A stretch of DNA of 64,000 bases from Rhabdonatronobacter sediminivivens. GTDB lineage: Bacteria; Pseudomonadota; Alphaproteobacteria; Rhodobacterales; Rhodobacteraceae. The translations under genes were made by a program, and so were the position numbers. Below the pieces are notes generated by a model that saw nothing but the letters and a program-made list of their open reading frames with translations, did no database searches and had not been told where the DNA came from. Where the stretch lies: assembly GCF_013415485.1 (NCBI RefSeq), contig NZ_JACBXS010000006.1, positions 1 to 64,000 of the forward strand. The letters run 5' to 3'. Below are positions 1 to 7,921 of this stretch, in pieces; positions within the stretch are counted from its first letter, which is position 1; each line of letters starts with the position of its first letter.

Positions 1-1251
1 CGCCCGCGCCCCGGCGGCGCCTGCGCTGCCCCCGGGCGCCGGTGCCGGGGGGCCGCCGTTGCCGGGCGGCGGGGGGCTGTCCTGCAGCCTGCGCACCACG
101 TCTTCGGGGCTGGGCAGGTCGGCCACATGGGTCAGGCGGATCACCGCCATTTCCGCCGCCATCATGGCGTTCGGGGATATCTGCACTTCTTCGAGCGCCT
201 TGAGCAGCATCTGCCAACTGCGGCTGAGGATCCGGATCGGCAGCCGTGCGGCCATATCGGCCCCGCGCTGGCGCTCATCAGGGCCGATTGTGGGGTCATC
301 GCTGCCATCGGGCGTGATCTGGATGACGCTCAGCCAATGCGCGATCTCGGCCAGGTCCCGGAGGACTGCCGCCGGGTCGGCGCCATCGGCGTATTGCGCG
401 GCCAGTTCCGCCAGTGCGCCCGCGGCATCGCCGCGCATGATCGCGTCGAACAGGTCCAGCACCCGCCCGCGATCGGCGAGGCCCAGCATGGCGCGCACCT
501 GTTCAGCCTCCACCGCGCCGGCGCCGTGGCTGATCGCCTGATCCAGCAGCGACATGGCATCGCGCACCGAGCCTTCGGCCGCCCGCGTGATCAGCGCCAG
601 CGCGTCGTCGCTGATCTGTCCGCCTTCGGCATCGGCGACGCGGCGCAGATGGGACAGCATCACCTCAGGCTCGATCCGGCGCAGGTCGAATCGCTGGCAG
701 CGCGACAGCACCGTCACCGGCACCTTGCGGATCTCGGTGGTGGCGAAGATGAATTTCACATGCGCGGGCGGCTCTTCCAGCGTCTTCAACAGCGCGTTGA
801 AGGCGTTGTTGGACAGCATGTGCACTTCGTCGATGATATAGATCTTGTAGCGCGCGCTGGCGGCGCGGTAGGCGACCGAGGCGATGATCTCGCGGATATC
901 GTCCACCCCGGTGCGCGAGGCCGCGTCCATCTCCAGCACATCCACATGCCGCCCCTCGCTGATGGCGCGGCAATGTTCGCACCGTCCGCAGGGGTCGGTG
1001 GTGGGGCCGCCCTGACCATCGACACCGATGCAATTCAACCCCTTGGCGATGATCCGCGCGGTGGTGGTCTTGCCGGTGCCGCGGATGCCGGTCATCACGA
1101 AGGCATGGGCAATCCGGTCAGCGGCAAAGGCGTTCTTCAGGGTGCGGACCATGGCATCCTGACCGATCAGATCGGCAAAGGTTTCGGGCCGGTATTTCCG
1201 GGCCAGGACCTGATAGGCCGGTTTGGGGGGTGCCTGTTGCGCTTCGGTCAT
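1..1251 (-). CDS. dnaX: DNA polymerase III subunit gamma/tau, 3' end outside the window
   Basis: This is the clamp-loader ATPase of the replicative polymerase. It has no stop codon in the window; 417 codons are visible. The protein opens MTEAQQAPPKPAYQVLARKY. It has a Walker A motif GIRGTGKT (about residues 55-62), a four-cysteine zinc site (C74, C88, C91, C94) and a Walker B/DEAH-like DEVHML near residue 141. The visible end is an Ala/Pro/Gly-rich linker, as expected after the clamp-loader domains, so the tau-specific part lies to the left. The start is the ATG at 1251-1249. It follows the kinase-family gene at 1355-2266 on the same strand. Identification is firm; only the C-terminal region is unseen. 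Confidence 0.96.
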   Translation of the reverse strand, partial: MTEAQQAPPKPAYQVLARKYRPETFADLIGQDAMVRTLKNAFAADRIAHAFVMTGIRGTGKTTTARIIAKGLNCIGVDGQGGPTTDPCGRCEHCRAISEGRHVDVLEMDAASRTGVDDIREIIASVAYRAASARYKIYIIDEVHMLSNNAFNALLKTLEEPPAHVKFIFATTEIRKVPVTVLSRCQRFDLRRIEPEVMLSHLRRVADAEGGQISDDALALITRAAEGSVRDAMSLLDQAISHGAGAVEAEQVRAMLGLADRGRVLDLFDAIMRGDAAGALAELAAQYADGADPAAVLRDLAEIAHWLSVIQITPDGSDDPTIGPDERQRGADMAARLPIRILSRSWQMLLKALEEVQISPNAMMAAEMAVIRLTHVADLPSPEDVVRRLQDSPPPPGNGGPPAPAPGGSAGAAGARA

Positions 1252-1354
1252 TGCCTGCCTGCGTGTCGTTCCGGCGCGGAGAGTAGCGCGCTTCGTGACG
1301 CTTGGCCACCGCTTCGCGCCGGGGATCGGTATGGGCAAGCAGCGCCGGGGCCGG

Positions 1355-2266
1355 TCAATGGGCGGTCCCCGGGGCGGGGCCGGGGGCGATCAGTGCGCGC
1401 GCGCGCGCCAGCCCGGCAAGGGTCATTTCGGTGTCATCACAGGTGCTGGTCGGCACCGCCAGATCGGCCAGCGCCCGGGCGTACTGCTCCGCCAGGCTTG
1501 GCGCGCCCAGCACGGCCACCCGCTGGCCCAGCCAATAGGGTTTCGCCGCGGCCAGTTCCGCCCCGATCAGCAGCCCGGAGAGCCGCGCCCGCCCTCCGGC
1601 GGGGGGCTGGCCCTGGATCAGCGCCTCTGCATGAAGTGTGAACAGGCGCGCGGCCAGACGCTCGGGCCGTTCCATCCCGGCGCGGACCCCGTCCACGAAG
1701 GCCGCATCTTCCCAGCCTGAAACAGAATCGCGCAGGATCGAATGCCCTTCCAGCAGTGCTGTCAGAGCGCCGGTGAGAAAGGTCTGGAAGCTGACCACCT
1801 CGCCCGCGCTCAGATGCACCCAGCGGCTCTGGGCGCCGGGCAGGCAGAGCACCCCGTCCCAGCCCGGATTGCGCGCCAGAAAGCCCGCGATCCGGGTTTC
1901 AGCGCCCAGCATCGCATCGGTGGGCTGCGCCTGCGACAGCCCGGGGACCAGATGCAGGGACAGGCGCAGGTCGCGCAGCGGGGCAGGGCGCAGCGTATCG
2001 CCCAAAGGGGTGCAGGGCACGGGGCGGAAACCGGCGGCGCCCCGGGCAGGGGCCAGACCGCAGGCCACCACCGGGAGGGTTCGGTCGCCGGGCAACCGCG
2101 TGCCCAGTGCCTCGATCACCGCCTGTCCCAGCGTGCTGGCGGTGGCGGCTGGCGTGGCCCCGCCAAGGGTGGTTTCCGCGGCATGCACCGGCGTGGGTCC
2201 GGCCATCGCCCAGATGCGCAACCGGGCCTCATCGATCTCTGCGCCGATCCAGTCGGGCTTGTTCAT
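1355..2266 (-). CDS. 2-dehydro-3-deoxygalactonokinase family protein, divergent
   Basis: The protein is 303 residues long and resembles DgoK, which phosphorylates 2-keto-3-deoxygalactonate. The central motif LPGAQSRWVHLSAGEV, followed by SFQTFLTGALTALLEGHSIL, matches the family block around LPGTHSKWV and MTGELFALL. The N-terminus is degenerate. Where the family has a phosphate-loop DWGTS-like motif, this protein reads WIGAEIDEARLRIW. No dgoA aldolase or galactonate gene is adjacent; its neighbours are dnaX and tonB. The ATG at 2266 is preceded by GGAG at 9 nt spacing and is preferred over a longer frame reaching 2341. Family membership is fairly sure, but retained kinase activity is doubtful. 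Confidence 0.7.
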   Translation of the reverse strand: MNKPDWIGAEIDEARLRIWAMAGPTPVHAAETTLGGATPAATASTLGQAVIEALGTRLPGDRTLPVVACGLAPARGAAGFRPVPCTPLGDTLRPAPLRDLRLSLHLVPGLSQAQPTDAMLGAETRIAGFLARNPGWDGVLCLPGAQSRWVHLSAGEVVSFQTFLTGALTALLEGHSILRDSVSGWEDAAFVDGVRAGMERPERLAARLFTLHAEALIQGQPPAGGRARLSGLLIGAELAAAKPYWLGQRVAVLGAPSLAEQYARALADLAVPTSTCDDTEMTLAGLARARALIAPGPAPGTAH

Positions 2267-2378
2267 TCGGGGCGACTCCACATGCTGCGTGTTTCCGGTG
2301 ACGGGGGCCTCTATGCCACGCTGCGCCGTCCGGGTCATCATCGGTCTGCGCCGCCGCGCCGTAACCGTCAGCGCCGGG

Positions 2379-3251
2379 TCAGCGCCATGTCAGCGGCAGG
2401 TTGAACCCATGGGTGCCGCGGATGCCCGACGGCGCGCGGGGCAGGCGGGCCCTTTGCACGGCCTGCATGGCCGCCCGGTCCAGTGCGGCATTGCCCGAGC
2501 CCGAAACCACCCGTGCCCCCACCAGACGCCCGTCGCTGGACACCTGCAACTGCACCTGCACGGTCCCCCGGGCCGAGGTTCCCGGACCGCGCTGCTGACG
2601 CTGGATCGCCGCGCGGATGCTGCCGCCCCATTGCGCCAGCAGCGTTGCGTCATTGTCGCTGCCGCTGCGCGTTTCGGCCCGGCCCTGGCCGCCCTGGCCC
2701 TGGTCAGCCCCCTGCGCGCGGCTGGAGGGGGCGCTGGGCGCAGGGCTGGGGGTGGGGCTGGGGGCCACGGGTTGCGCGGGGCTGGCCTGCGCAGGTGGTT
2801 GCGGGCGCTGTTGGGGGGCGCTGCGTTCGGGCCGGGGGCGCGGGCGGGTCTGTGGAAGCTCCTCAGGGGTGGCGTAGAGCTGCGGTGTCTGCGTTTCTGC
2901 CGGCGGGGGGGGTGCATGGTCCCGGGGCGCCTGCATGGCCTGCGGCAGCGCGGGCAAGGCCGCCGGGGCGCTTTCGGTGGGGCGGGGCATGTCGGGCGGG
3001 GGTGCGGCCTGGGGCGGGGCCATCGGGGCCGGGGGCGCGGGGGGCTGGACCAGCGGCTCTTCCCACTGGCGGACCAGCGCGGCAAGCTGCGGATCGGCTC
3101 CGGTCAGGGGGATGGACACCGCGCCGCCCTCGGTGCTGCCGCCTGCGCCCCCGGCATCCTGCCCGCTTTCGGGCTGGGCCAGCGAGAACATCGCCAGATG
3201 GGCCACCAGCGCAACCGAGGTGAAGCCCAGAAACTCCATCCCCGCCTTCAT
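2379..3251 (-). CDS. tonB: TonB energy transducer of the cobalamin uptake unit
   Basis: This 290-residue protein has one N-terminal membrane segment (about residues 7-24), a long Pro/Ala/Gln-rich periplasmic spacer (about 68-195) and a C-terminal TonB fold. The fold contains GTVQVQLQVSSDGRLVGARV and ends in FNLPLTWR. Such proteins carry proton-motive energy from ExbB/ExbD to outer-membrane receptors. The start codon overlaps the stop of the second exbD gene (ATGA), so the shorter start is preferred over a frame reaching 3455. It is the last gene of a run starting with btuB, so BtuB is its likely partner. It may also serve other receptors. Confidence 0.88.
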   Translation of the reverse strand: MKAGMEFLGFTSVALVAHLAMFSLAQPESGQDAGGAGGSTEGGAVSIPLTGADPQLAALVRQWEEPLVQPPAPPAPMAPPQAAPPPDMPRPTESAPAALPALPQAMQAPRDHAPPPPAETQTPQLYATPEELPQTRPRPRPERSAPQQRPQPPAQASPAQPVAPSPTPSPAPSAPSSRAQGADQGQGGQGRAETRSGSDNDATLLAQWGGSIRAAIQRQQRGPGTSARGTVQVQLQVSSDGRLVGARVVSGSGNAALDRAAMQAVQRARLPRAPSGIRGTHGFNLPLTWR

Positions 3252-3643
3252 GGCGTCGTCGCCCCCGGGCGCACGACAAGGGTGACATCCGACATGCCAG
3301 CAGCGCCCAGATCCCGCAGCGCCCGGGCCAGATCTGCCGCCGGAAGTGCGGCATCGGCATGCAGGGTGACAGGGGCGCGCGCCTCGGCCAGAGCGGCCAG
3401 TGCCGCATCGCCCCCCGTGCCATCCGCCAGCACCATCCCCTGCGGCCCCAGCCACGCCGCCTGCGTGACGGGGTCCAGCGGGTCCGTGTCCAGTGTCACT
3501 ACCGGCGGGGTGGTGTCCACCGGGTCCGGCGGGGCGATCTGCGCGGTCATCAGGAAGAAGATCAGCAGCAGGAACACCACATTGATCATGGGCACCACGC
3601 TTTCGCGCATCGGGCGGGGCGGGCGAGGGGGGGACAGATCCAT
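3248..3643 (-). CDS. exbD: ExbD/TolR-family protein lacking the membrane aspartate
   Basis: This 131-residue ExbD-like protein has a short cytoplasmic N-terminus, one transmembrane helix (about residues 17-38) and a periplasmic domain. The helix reads PMINVVFLLLIFFLM. At position 21, where ExbD and TolR have the essential proton-handling Asp, this protein has Asn (codon AAT). The paralogue at 3648-4034 keeps the Asp. The two genes are 4 bp apart, and this one overlaps tonB by 4 bp. ExbD works as a dimer in the ExbB pore, so a mixed dimer with one active Asp is a reasonable inference. A purely structural role is also possible. Confidence 0.87.
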   Translation of the reverse strand: MDLSPPRPPRPMRESVVPMINVVFLLLIFFLMTAQIAPPDPVDTTPPVVTLDTDPLDPVTQAAWLGPQGMVLADGTGGDAALAALAEARAPVTLHADAALPAADLARALRDLGAAGMSDVTLVVRPGATTP

Positions 3644-3647
3644 CGGC

Positions 3648-4034
3648 TCAGGGCTCCATCACCACAAGCTGCGCGATCCCGGCGCCCTGCAGCAGCGCGG
3701 TCACATCGGCCAGCGCCTGCACATCGGCGCCTTTACGCGGGCGCAGGATGACCGGCGCATCCGGCGCGGGCATCAGCGCTGTCAGGGCATCGGGCAATGC
3801 CTGCGCAGGGGTTTCGACCCCGTTGAGCCAGAGCGCGCCTTCGGCGCCGAATTCCACCAGCCGGGGCGGGCCTTCATAGGTGGCGCCCCCGCCTGCGCCG
3901 GGGCTGAGCGCGATCCCCGCATCCGCCCCGAATCGCGCAGCCAGCATGAAGAAGACCAGCAGCAGGAACACCACATCGATCATCGGGGTCAGGCTGGGAC
4001 GGCGCGCGGGGCGCGGGTTGGCCAGTCGGAACAT
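3648..4034 (-). CDS. exbD: ExbD biopolymer transport protein with conserved Asp
   Basis: This 128-residue ExbD has the canonical membrane motif TPMIDVVFLLLVFFML, with the proton-carrying Asp at residue 20. A periplasmic domain follows. The ATG overlaps the stop of exbB by one base (TGATG), giving tight translational coupling. A longer frame reaching 4616 is only an artefact in another reading frame of exbB. With ExbB and TonB it should form the inner-membrane motor that powers BtuB. Confidence 0.92.
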   Translation of the reverse strand: MFRLANPRPARRPSLTPMIDVVFLLLVFFMLAARFGADAGIALSPGAGGGATYEGPPRLVEFGAEGALWLNGVETPAQALPDALTALMPAPDAPVILRPRKGADVQALADVTALLQGAGIAQLVVMEP

Positions 4035-4666
4035 CAGGCCACCCCCCGGGGCGTGGTGAAGACGCGGGTGGCCAGATCCTCCATATCGCCCTGCACCCGG
4101 TCGCAGATACTTTCGAACCAGCTCAGCGCCATCGCGGCCGGGATCGCCACCGCCATGCCTGCGGCGGTGGTCAGCAGCGCCTGCCAGATGCCACCGGCCA
4201 GGGCTGCGGGGTCGGCGCGGTTGCCCGCGGCCTGCAGCGCCTGAAAAGCCTCGATCATGCCCAGCACCGTGCCCAGAAGGCCGATCAACGGGGCGATGGT
4301 GGCGATCAGCTCCAGCGCGCGCAAGCCGCGCCGGGCCTGCATCAGGGCGCGCTTGCCGATGCGCAGGGTTTCCTCGCGCGCGGCGGGCTCGGGCATGGTG
4401 CGGTCGGTGCTGGTTTCCATGGCGCGGCGGCTGATGCGCGCGCGCAGCCCGCGCCGGCGCGCCAGTCGGTCCAGCGCTGCAACGCGCGCGCCGCGTTGCC
4501 AGTCGGCCACGGCCAGTTCCGCCGGGCGGCGGGACCACGCCCCCAGCCGCGCCAGATCCCAGAACTTCCACAGGATCAGCGCCAGCGTGACTACCGACAG
4601 CGCCGCAATCACCCACAGCGCAGGGCCGCCGCGTTCCAGAAAGGGCACAAGCTGCGACAGATCCAT
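4034..4666 (-). CDS. exbB: ExbB/TolQ/MotA-family proton channel protein
   Basis: The protein has 210 residues and three predicted membrane segments: about 17-37, 118-140 (LELIATIAPLIGLLGTVLGM) and 155-185 (LLTTAAGMAVAIPAAMAL). The last two are the conserved MotA/TolQ/ExbB region. It should form the pentameric scaffold around ExbD. It starts 3 bp after cbiZ ends and runs into exbD with a one-base overlap. Its place among B12 genes argues for ExbB rather than TolQ. Confidence 0.93.
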   Translation of the reverse strand: MDLSQLVPFLERGGPALWVIAALSVVTLALILWKFWDLARLGAWSRRPAELAVADWQRGARVAALDRLARRRGLRARISRRAMETSTDRTMPEPAAREETLRIGKRALMQARRGLRALELIATIAPLIGLLGTVLGMIEAFQALQAAGNRADPAALAGGIWQALLTTAAGMAVAIPAAMALSWFESICDRVQGDMEDLATRVFTTPRGVA

Positions 4667-4669
4667 GGC

Positions 4670-5347
4670 TTATCCTCCGCTTGCCGGGCCGATTGTGGCC
4701 TGCCAGTCGCGCGCGCCCGCCAGGGTGGCGGTGTAGACCGCGCGGCCCAGCGCCTCGCCCAGGGGCGTGTGCAGCCCGGCGTAATCCTGCGCCCCCGGTG
4801 GCGCGGCAATGGCGATGCAGTCGGTGCCGGTCCCGGTGGCATGGCCGCTGCCATCGGGCAGGGGGTGGCGCGCGGTGAGGATGGCGGCGGTGCGCGCTTG
4901 GGTCGCGATGCTCAGCGCCTCCAGCAGGCCGGTTTGCGACATTGCCGCGCCCAGCTTGACCGCCAGATTGATGGTGCCGAAGCGGGCGGGTGCCACCTCA
5001 CGGTCCCAGTCGCGGCCCGAGCGGTCCAACCGATGCCCCACCTGTTCCGAATTCGACAGGCCCACGGTCGCCACGGCCTCGACCGTGATGCCTTCGACGC
5101 AGGCGCGGGCAGTGCTGTGCGCGCGCAGATCGCGCGAGGTCAACATGCAGACGACCTCCTGCGTGCCAAGTTGCTGTGCCAGCCAGCGGGGGACATCCAG
5201 ATCGGCGGGCAGATCGGCATTGCGCACCTGCCGCCACAGGATGCGCCGGGCGGTCTGAAACCCGGGGCGATAGGGCGCCCAGCTCAGCACCTGATGCGGC
5301 GCGCCAAGGTCATACGCCAGCCAGGGCGGGTCCAGATGCAGGCTCAT
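4670..5347 (-). CDS. cbiZ: Adenosylcobinamide amidohydrolase
   Basis: This 225-residue CbiZ-family protein removes the aminopropanol arm from adenosylcobinamide, or remodels pseudo-B12, to give cobyric acid for salvage. Recognisable blocks are CMLTSRDLRA, VGLSNSEQVG, GTINLAVKL and the C-terminal GTGTDCIAIAAP. The ATG at 5347 overlaps the btuD stop by 4 bp (ATGA), so a frame reaching 5485 is rejected. Its position between the B12 ABC transporter and exbB shows that imported corrinoids are salvaged, not only intact cobalamin. Confidence 0.88.
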   Translation of the reverse strand: MSLHLDPPWLAYDLGAPHQVLSWAPYRPGFQTARRILWRQVRNADLPADLDVPRWLAQQLGTQEVVCMLTSRDLRAHSTARACVEGITVEAVATVGLSNSEQVGHRLDRSGRDWDREVAPARFGTINLAVKLGAAMSQTGLLEALSIATQARTAAILTARHPLPDGSGHATGTGTDCIAIAAPPGAQDYAGLHTPLGEALGRAVYTATLAGARDWQATIGPASGG

Positions 5348-6102
5348 GGCACCACCCCCAGCGGCTGGCAGATGGGGCCGTGATCGGTCTGGGCGTAATA
5401 GGCGCGGATATGAAAGACGCGGGCCAGCAGGTCTGGGGTCAGCACCTGTTCGGGCGGGCCATCGGCGGCGATCCCGCCGCGCCACAGCACCACCAGCCGG
5501 GTGCAGAACCGCGCCGCCAACCCCAGATCATGCATCGAGGCGATGACCGTGCGCCCGTCGCGCGCCTCGGCGGCCAGCGTCTCCATCAGGCCGATCTGAT
5601 GCGCTGGGTCCAGCCCGGCGGCGGGCTCATCGACCATCAGCAGCGGGGTCGCCTGCGCCAGGGCGCGGGTGATCAGCACGCGGGCCTGCTCCCCGCCCGA
5701 AAGCTGGGTGGCGATGCGGCTGCGGAACGCCTGAAGCCCCATGCGGTCGATGGCGCTGTCGATGGCGGCCTGATCGGCAGGGCCGGGGCGCTGGCCGCTG
5801 CCCATATGCGGCAGGCGGCCCAGCGCGATCAGGGTGTCCACCGTCACCGGCCAGGCGATCTCGCGCGCTTGCGGCAGCCAGGCGGCGGTGCGCGCCCGCT
5901 GCGCCGGCGCCAGCGCCGACAGCGAGGACTGCCCCCGATGCGCCATCAGCCCCAGCGCGCCGCGCATCAGCGTGGTCTTGCCCGCGCCATTGGGGCCCAG
6001 CAGGCCCACGAACTCGCCCCCCCGGACCGACAGCGAGATATCGCGCAGCACGTCGCACGGCCCCCGCGCCACGGCAAAATCCTGAAGCTCCAGCCCGCTC
6101 AT
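5344..6102 (-). CDS. btuD: Cobalamin ABC transporter ATP-binding protein
   Basis: This 252-residue ATPase belongs to the BtuD/FepC/HmuV class. Visible motifs are Walker A GPNGAGKT (36-43), signature LSGGEQ (134-139), Walker B LLMVDEP (154-160) and the switch His in MHDLGL (191). It overlaps btuC upstream and cbiZ downstream by 4 bp each. The class alone would also fit iron or heme uptake. The riboswitch, BtuB-type receptor and CbiZ make cobalamin the likely substrate. Confidence 0.9.
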   Translation of the reverse strand: MSGLELQDFAVARGPCDVLRDISLSVRGGEFVGLLGPNGAGKTTLMRGALGLMAHRGQSSLSALAPAQRARTAAWLPQAREIAWPVTVDTLIALGRLPHMGSGQRPGPADQAAIDSAIDRMGLQAFRSRIATQLSGGEQARVLITRALAQATPLLMVDEPAAGLDPAHQIGLMETLAAEARDGRTVIASMHDLGLAARFCTRLVVLWRGGIAADGPPEQVLTPDLLARVFHIRAYYAQTDHGPICQPLGVVP

Positions 6103-7085
6103 AGCCCCTGCGCCCGTGTCTTGTAGATCAGATGCAGGAACAGCGGCGCCCCCACCAGCGCGGTCAGCACCCCCAGCTTCAGGTCGCGTTCCGGCAGGAT
6201 CAGCCGCACCGCAATATCGGCCATCAGCACCAGCGCCGCCCCCCCGATGGCCGAGGCCGGCAGCAGCGCCGAGGGCCGCGCCCCCACCAGCGGGCGCAGC
6301 ACATGCGGCACCACCAGCCCCACAAAGCCGATCGCGCCTGCCACGGCCGTCGCCGCCCCCACCATCGAGGCCACCCCCAGCACCAGCAGCAACCGCAGCC
6401 GCGCCAGATGCACCCCCATCGAGGCCGCCGCATCCTCGCCCAGCGTCAGCGCGTCCAGCGCCCGCGCCTGGGTCAACAGCACCAACGCGCCCAGCGCGAT
6501 GAAGGGCGCGGCCAGCAGCACATGATCCATGGAGCGGTCCACCAATGAGCCCATCATCCAGAACACGATTTCCGAGGCCGCGAACGGGTTGGGCGAGAGG
6601 TTCAGCACCAGTGACGTCAGCGCCCCCGCCAGCGCCGACACGGCAATCCCCGCCAGGATCAGCGTGATCGACCCGCCGCGCGCGCCCGCCAGCATCAGGA
6701 TCAGCAGCACCGCCACCACCGCGCCCGCCAGCGCCGACAGCGGCAGCGCAAACAGATACGCCCCCGCAAAGCCCGTCTGCAACGCCAGCACCGCCCCCAG
6801 CGCGGCCGAGCCCGAAACCCCGATCAGCCCCGGCTCGGCCAGCGGGTTGCGCAGATAGCCCTGCATCGCCGCCCCCGCCAGCCCCAGCGCCGCCCCTACC
6901 AGCACCGCCAGCAGCGCGCGCGGCAGGCGGATTTCACGCATCACCAGCGTTTCGGCCAGCCTGTCGCCCCGGATCAGCGCCGCGAGCGAGTCCACCGGCG
7001 ACAGCCCCGCCGGGCCAATCAGCAACGAGGCCGCAAACAGCCCCGCCACCAGCAGCGACAATATGGGCAACAGCAACCGCGTCAT
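6099..7085 (-). CDS. btuC: Cobalamin ABC transporter permease
   Basis: This 328-residue FecCD/BtuC-type permease has about ten hydrophobic helices. Family motifs are LPRALLAVLVGAALGLAGAA near the N-terminus, NPLAEPGLIGVSGSAALGA, and near the C-terminus GAIGFVGLVVPHVLRPLVGA, the region that contacts the ATPase. It overlaps the genes on both sides by 4 bp. Confidence 0.92.
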   Translation of the reverse strand: MTRLLLPILSLLVAGLFAASLLIGPAGLSPVDSLAALIRGDRLAETLVMREIRLPRALLAVLVGAALGLAGAAMQGYLRNPLAEPGLIGVSGSAALGAVLALQTGFAGAYLFALPLSALAGAVVAVLLILMLAGARGGSITLILAGIAVSALAGALTSLVLNLSPNPFAASEIVFWMMGSLVDRSMDHVLLAAPFIALGALVLLTQARALDALTLGEDAAASMGVHLARLRLLLVLGVASMVGAATAVAGAIGFVGLVVPHVLRPLVGARPSALLPASAIGGAALVLMADIAVRLILPERDLKLGVLTALVGAPLFLHLIYKTRAQGL

Positions 7086-7921
7086 GGCGTATCTGCCGCG
7101 TCATGCAGATCGACCAGCCGCGCCACCGCCCCCAGCACTGCCGGGGTGCCGCAGATCCATTCGGCATCCGACAGCGCGCCGGCGGCATGGCGGTCGCGCA
7201 GAGCCTCCATCGCCGGATGGCGCAACACCTCTTCGGAGCGCGAGGCGCCAGGATACGCCTGCCCCGAGATCACCAGATCCGGCATCAGCATCACCAGCCG
7301 CTCCATCGCCAGCGTGCCGCCCCCCGCCAGACCGGCCTCGGCGGCGATGTTGCGAAACCCGGCGGCGGTCAGGATTTCATGGGCCAGCGAATGCTCGCCC
7401 GAGGTATAGTTGTTCGCATAATGCAGGGCCGCGCGGGGGGCGGTGCTGCCATGGCGGCGCAACCGCTCCAGGGTGGCGGTAAACTTGGCGGCCTGCGCCT
7501 CGGCCTCGGCCTCGCGCCCCAGCAGGGCGCCGACCGCGCGCAGGTTGCCTGGGATGCCCTCCAGCTTGGTGACCACCGGCAGCACCGCAACCTCCACCCC
7601 CAACCGCCGCAACAGCCCCACCGTGTAGGCCGAGGTGAACTCCCCCGCCAGCACCAGATCCGGCTGCAGGCGAAACACCTCCTCGGCCTGGCCATGGTTG
7701 ACCGGGTATCCCAGCGCGGTGTCCAGCATGACCGACACATTCGGATCATGCGAGATATGCGACACCGACAGCAACTGCCCCGGCGCGGCCAGCATCATGG
7801 CCAGCTGATCGGTGCACAGGTTGATGGACACCACCCGTTCGGGCGGTGCGGCGGCCACGGCCCCCGCCCACAGGGCGAGGGCTGCGGCCATGGCCCTAGA
7901 AACGTGCGGCCAGGCCAACAT
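7082..7921 (-). CDS. btuF: Periplasmic cobalamin-binding protein of the ABC importer
   Basis: This is a class III solute-binding protein of the BtuF type. The mature part opens RVVSINLCTDQLAMMLAAP and includes EVFRLQPDLVLAGEFTSAY and LMPDLVISGQAYP. The N-terminus is a signal peptide. The ATG at 7921 gives it a short basic start (MLAWPHVSRAMAAALALWAG) and overlaps btuB by 26 bp. A second ATG at 7891, just past the btuB stop, gives a shorter form and cannot be excluded. It should bind corrinoids brought in by BtuB and deliver them to BtuCD. Confidence 0.87.
   Translation of the reverse strand: MLAWPHVSRAMAAALALWAGAVAAAPPERVVSINLCTDQLAMMLAAPGQLLSVSHISHDPNVSVMLDTALGYPVNHGQAEEVFRLQPDLVLAGEFTSAYTVGLLRRLGVEVAVLPVVTKLEGIPGNLRAVGALLGREAEAEAQAAKFTATLERLRRHGSTAPRAALHYANNYTSGEHSLAHEILTAAGFRNIAAEAGLAGGGTLAMERLVMLMPDLVISGQAYPGASRSEEVLRHPAMEALRDRHAAGALSDAEWICGTPAVLGAVARLVDLHDAADTP

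Noticed and set aside
1321-1400. GC-rich run with apparent inverted repeats between dnaX and the kinase-like gene
   Set aside because: It is partly within the end of the coding frame and shows only general GC richness with no perfect stem of useful length.
1638-4244. Long plus-strand open frame opposite the exb/tonB genes
   Set aside because: It has low-complexity Arg/Gly/Ala composition and covers several well-identified minus-strand genes.
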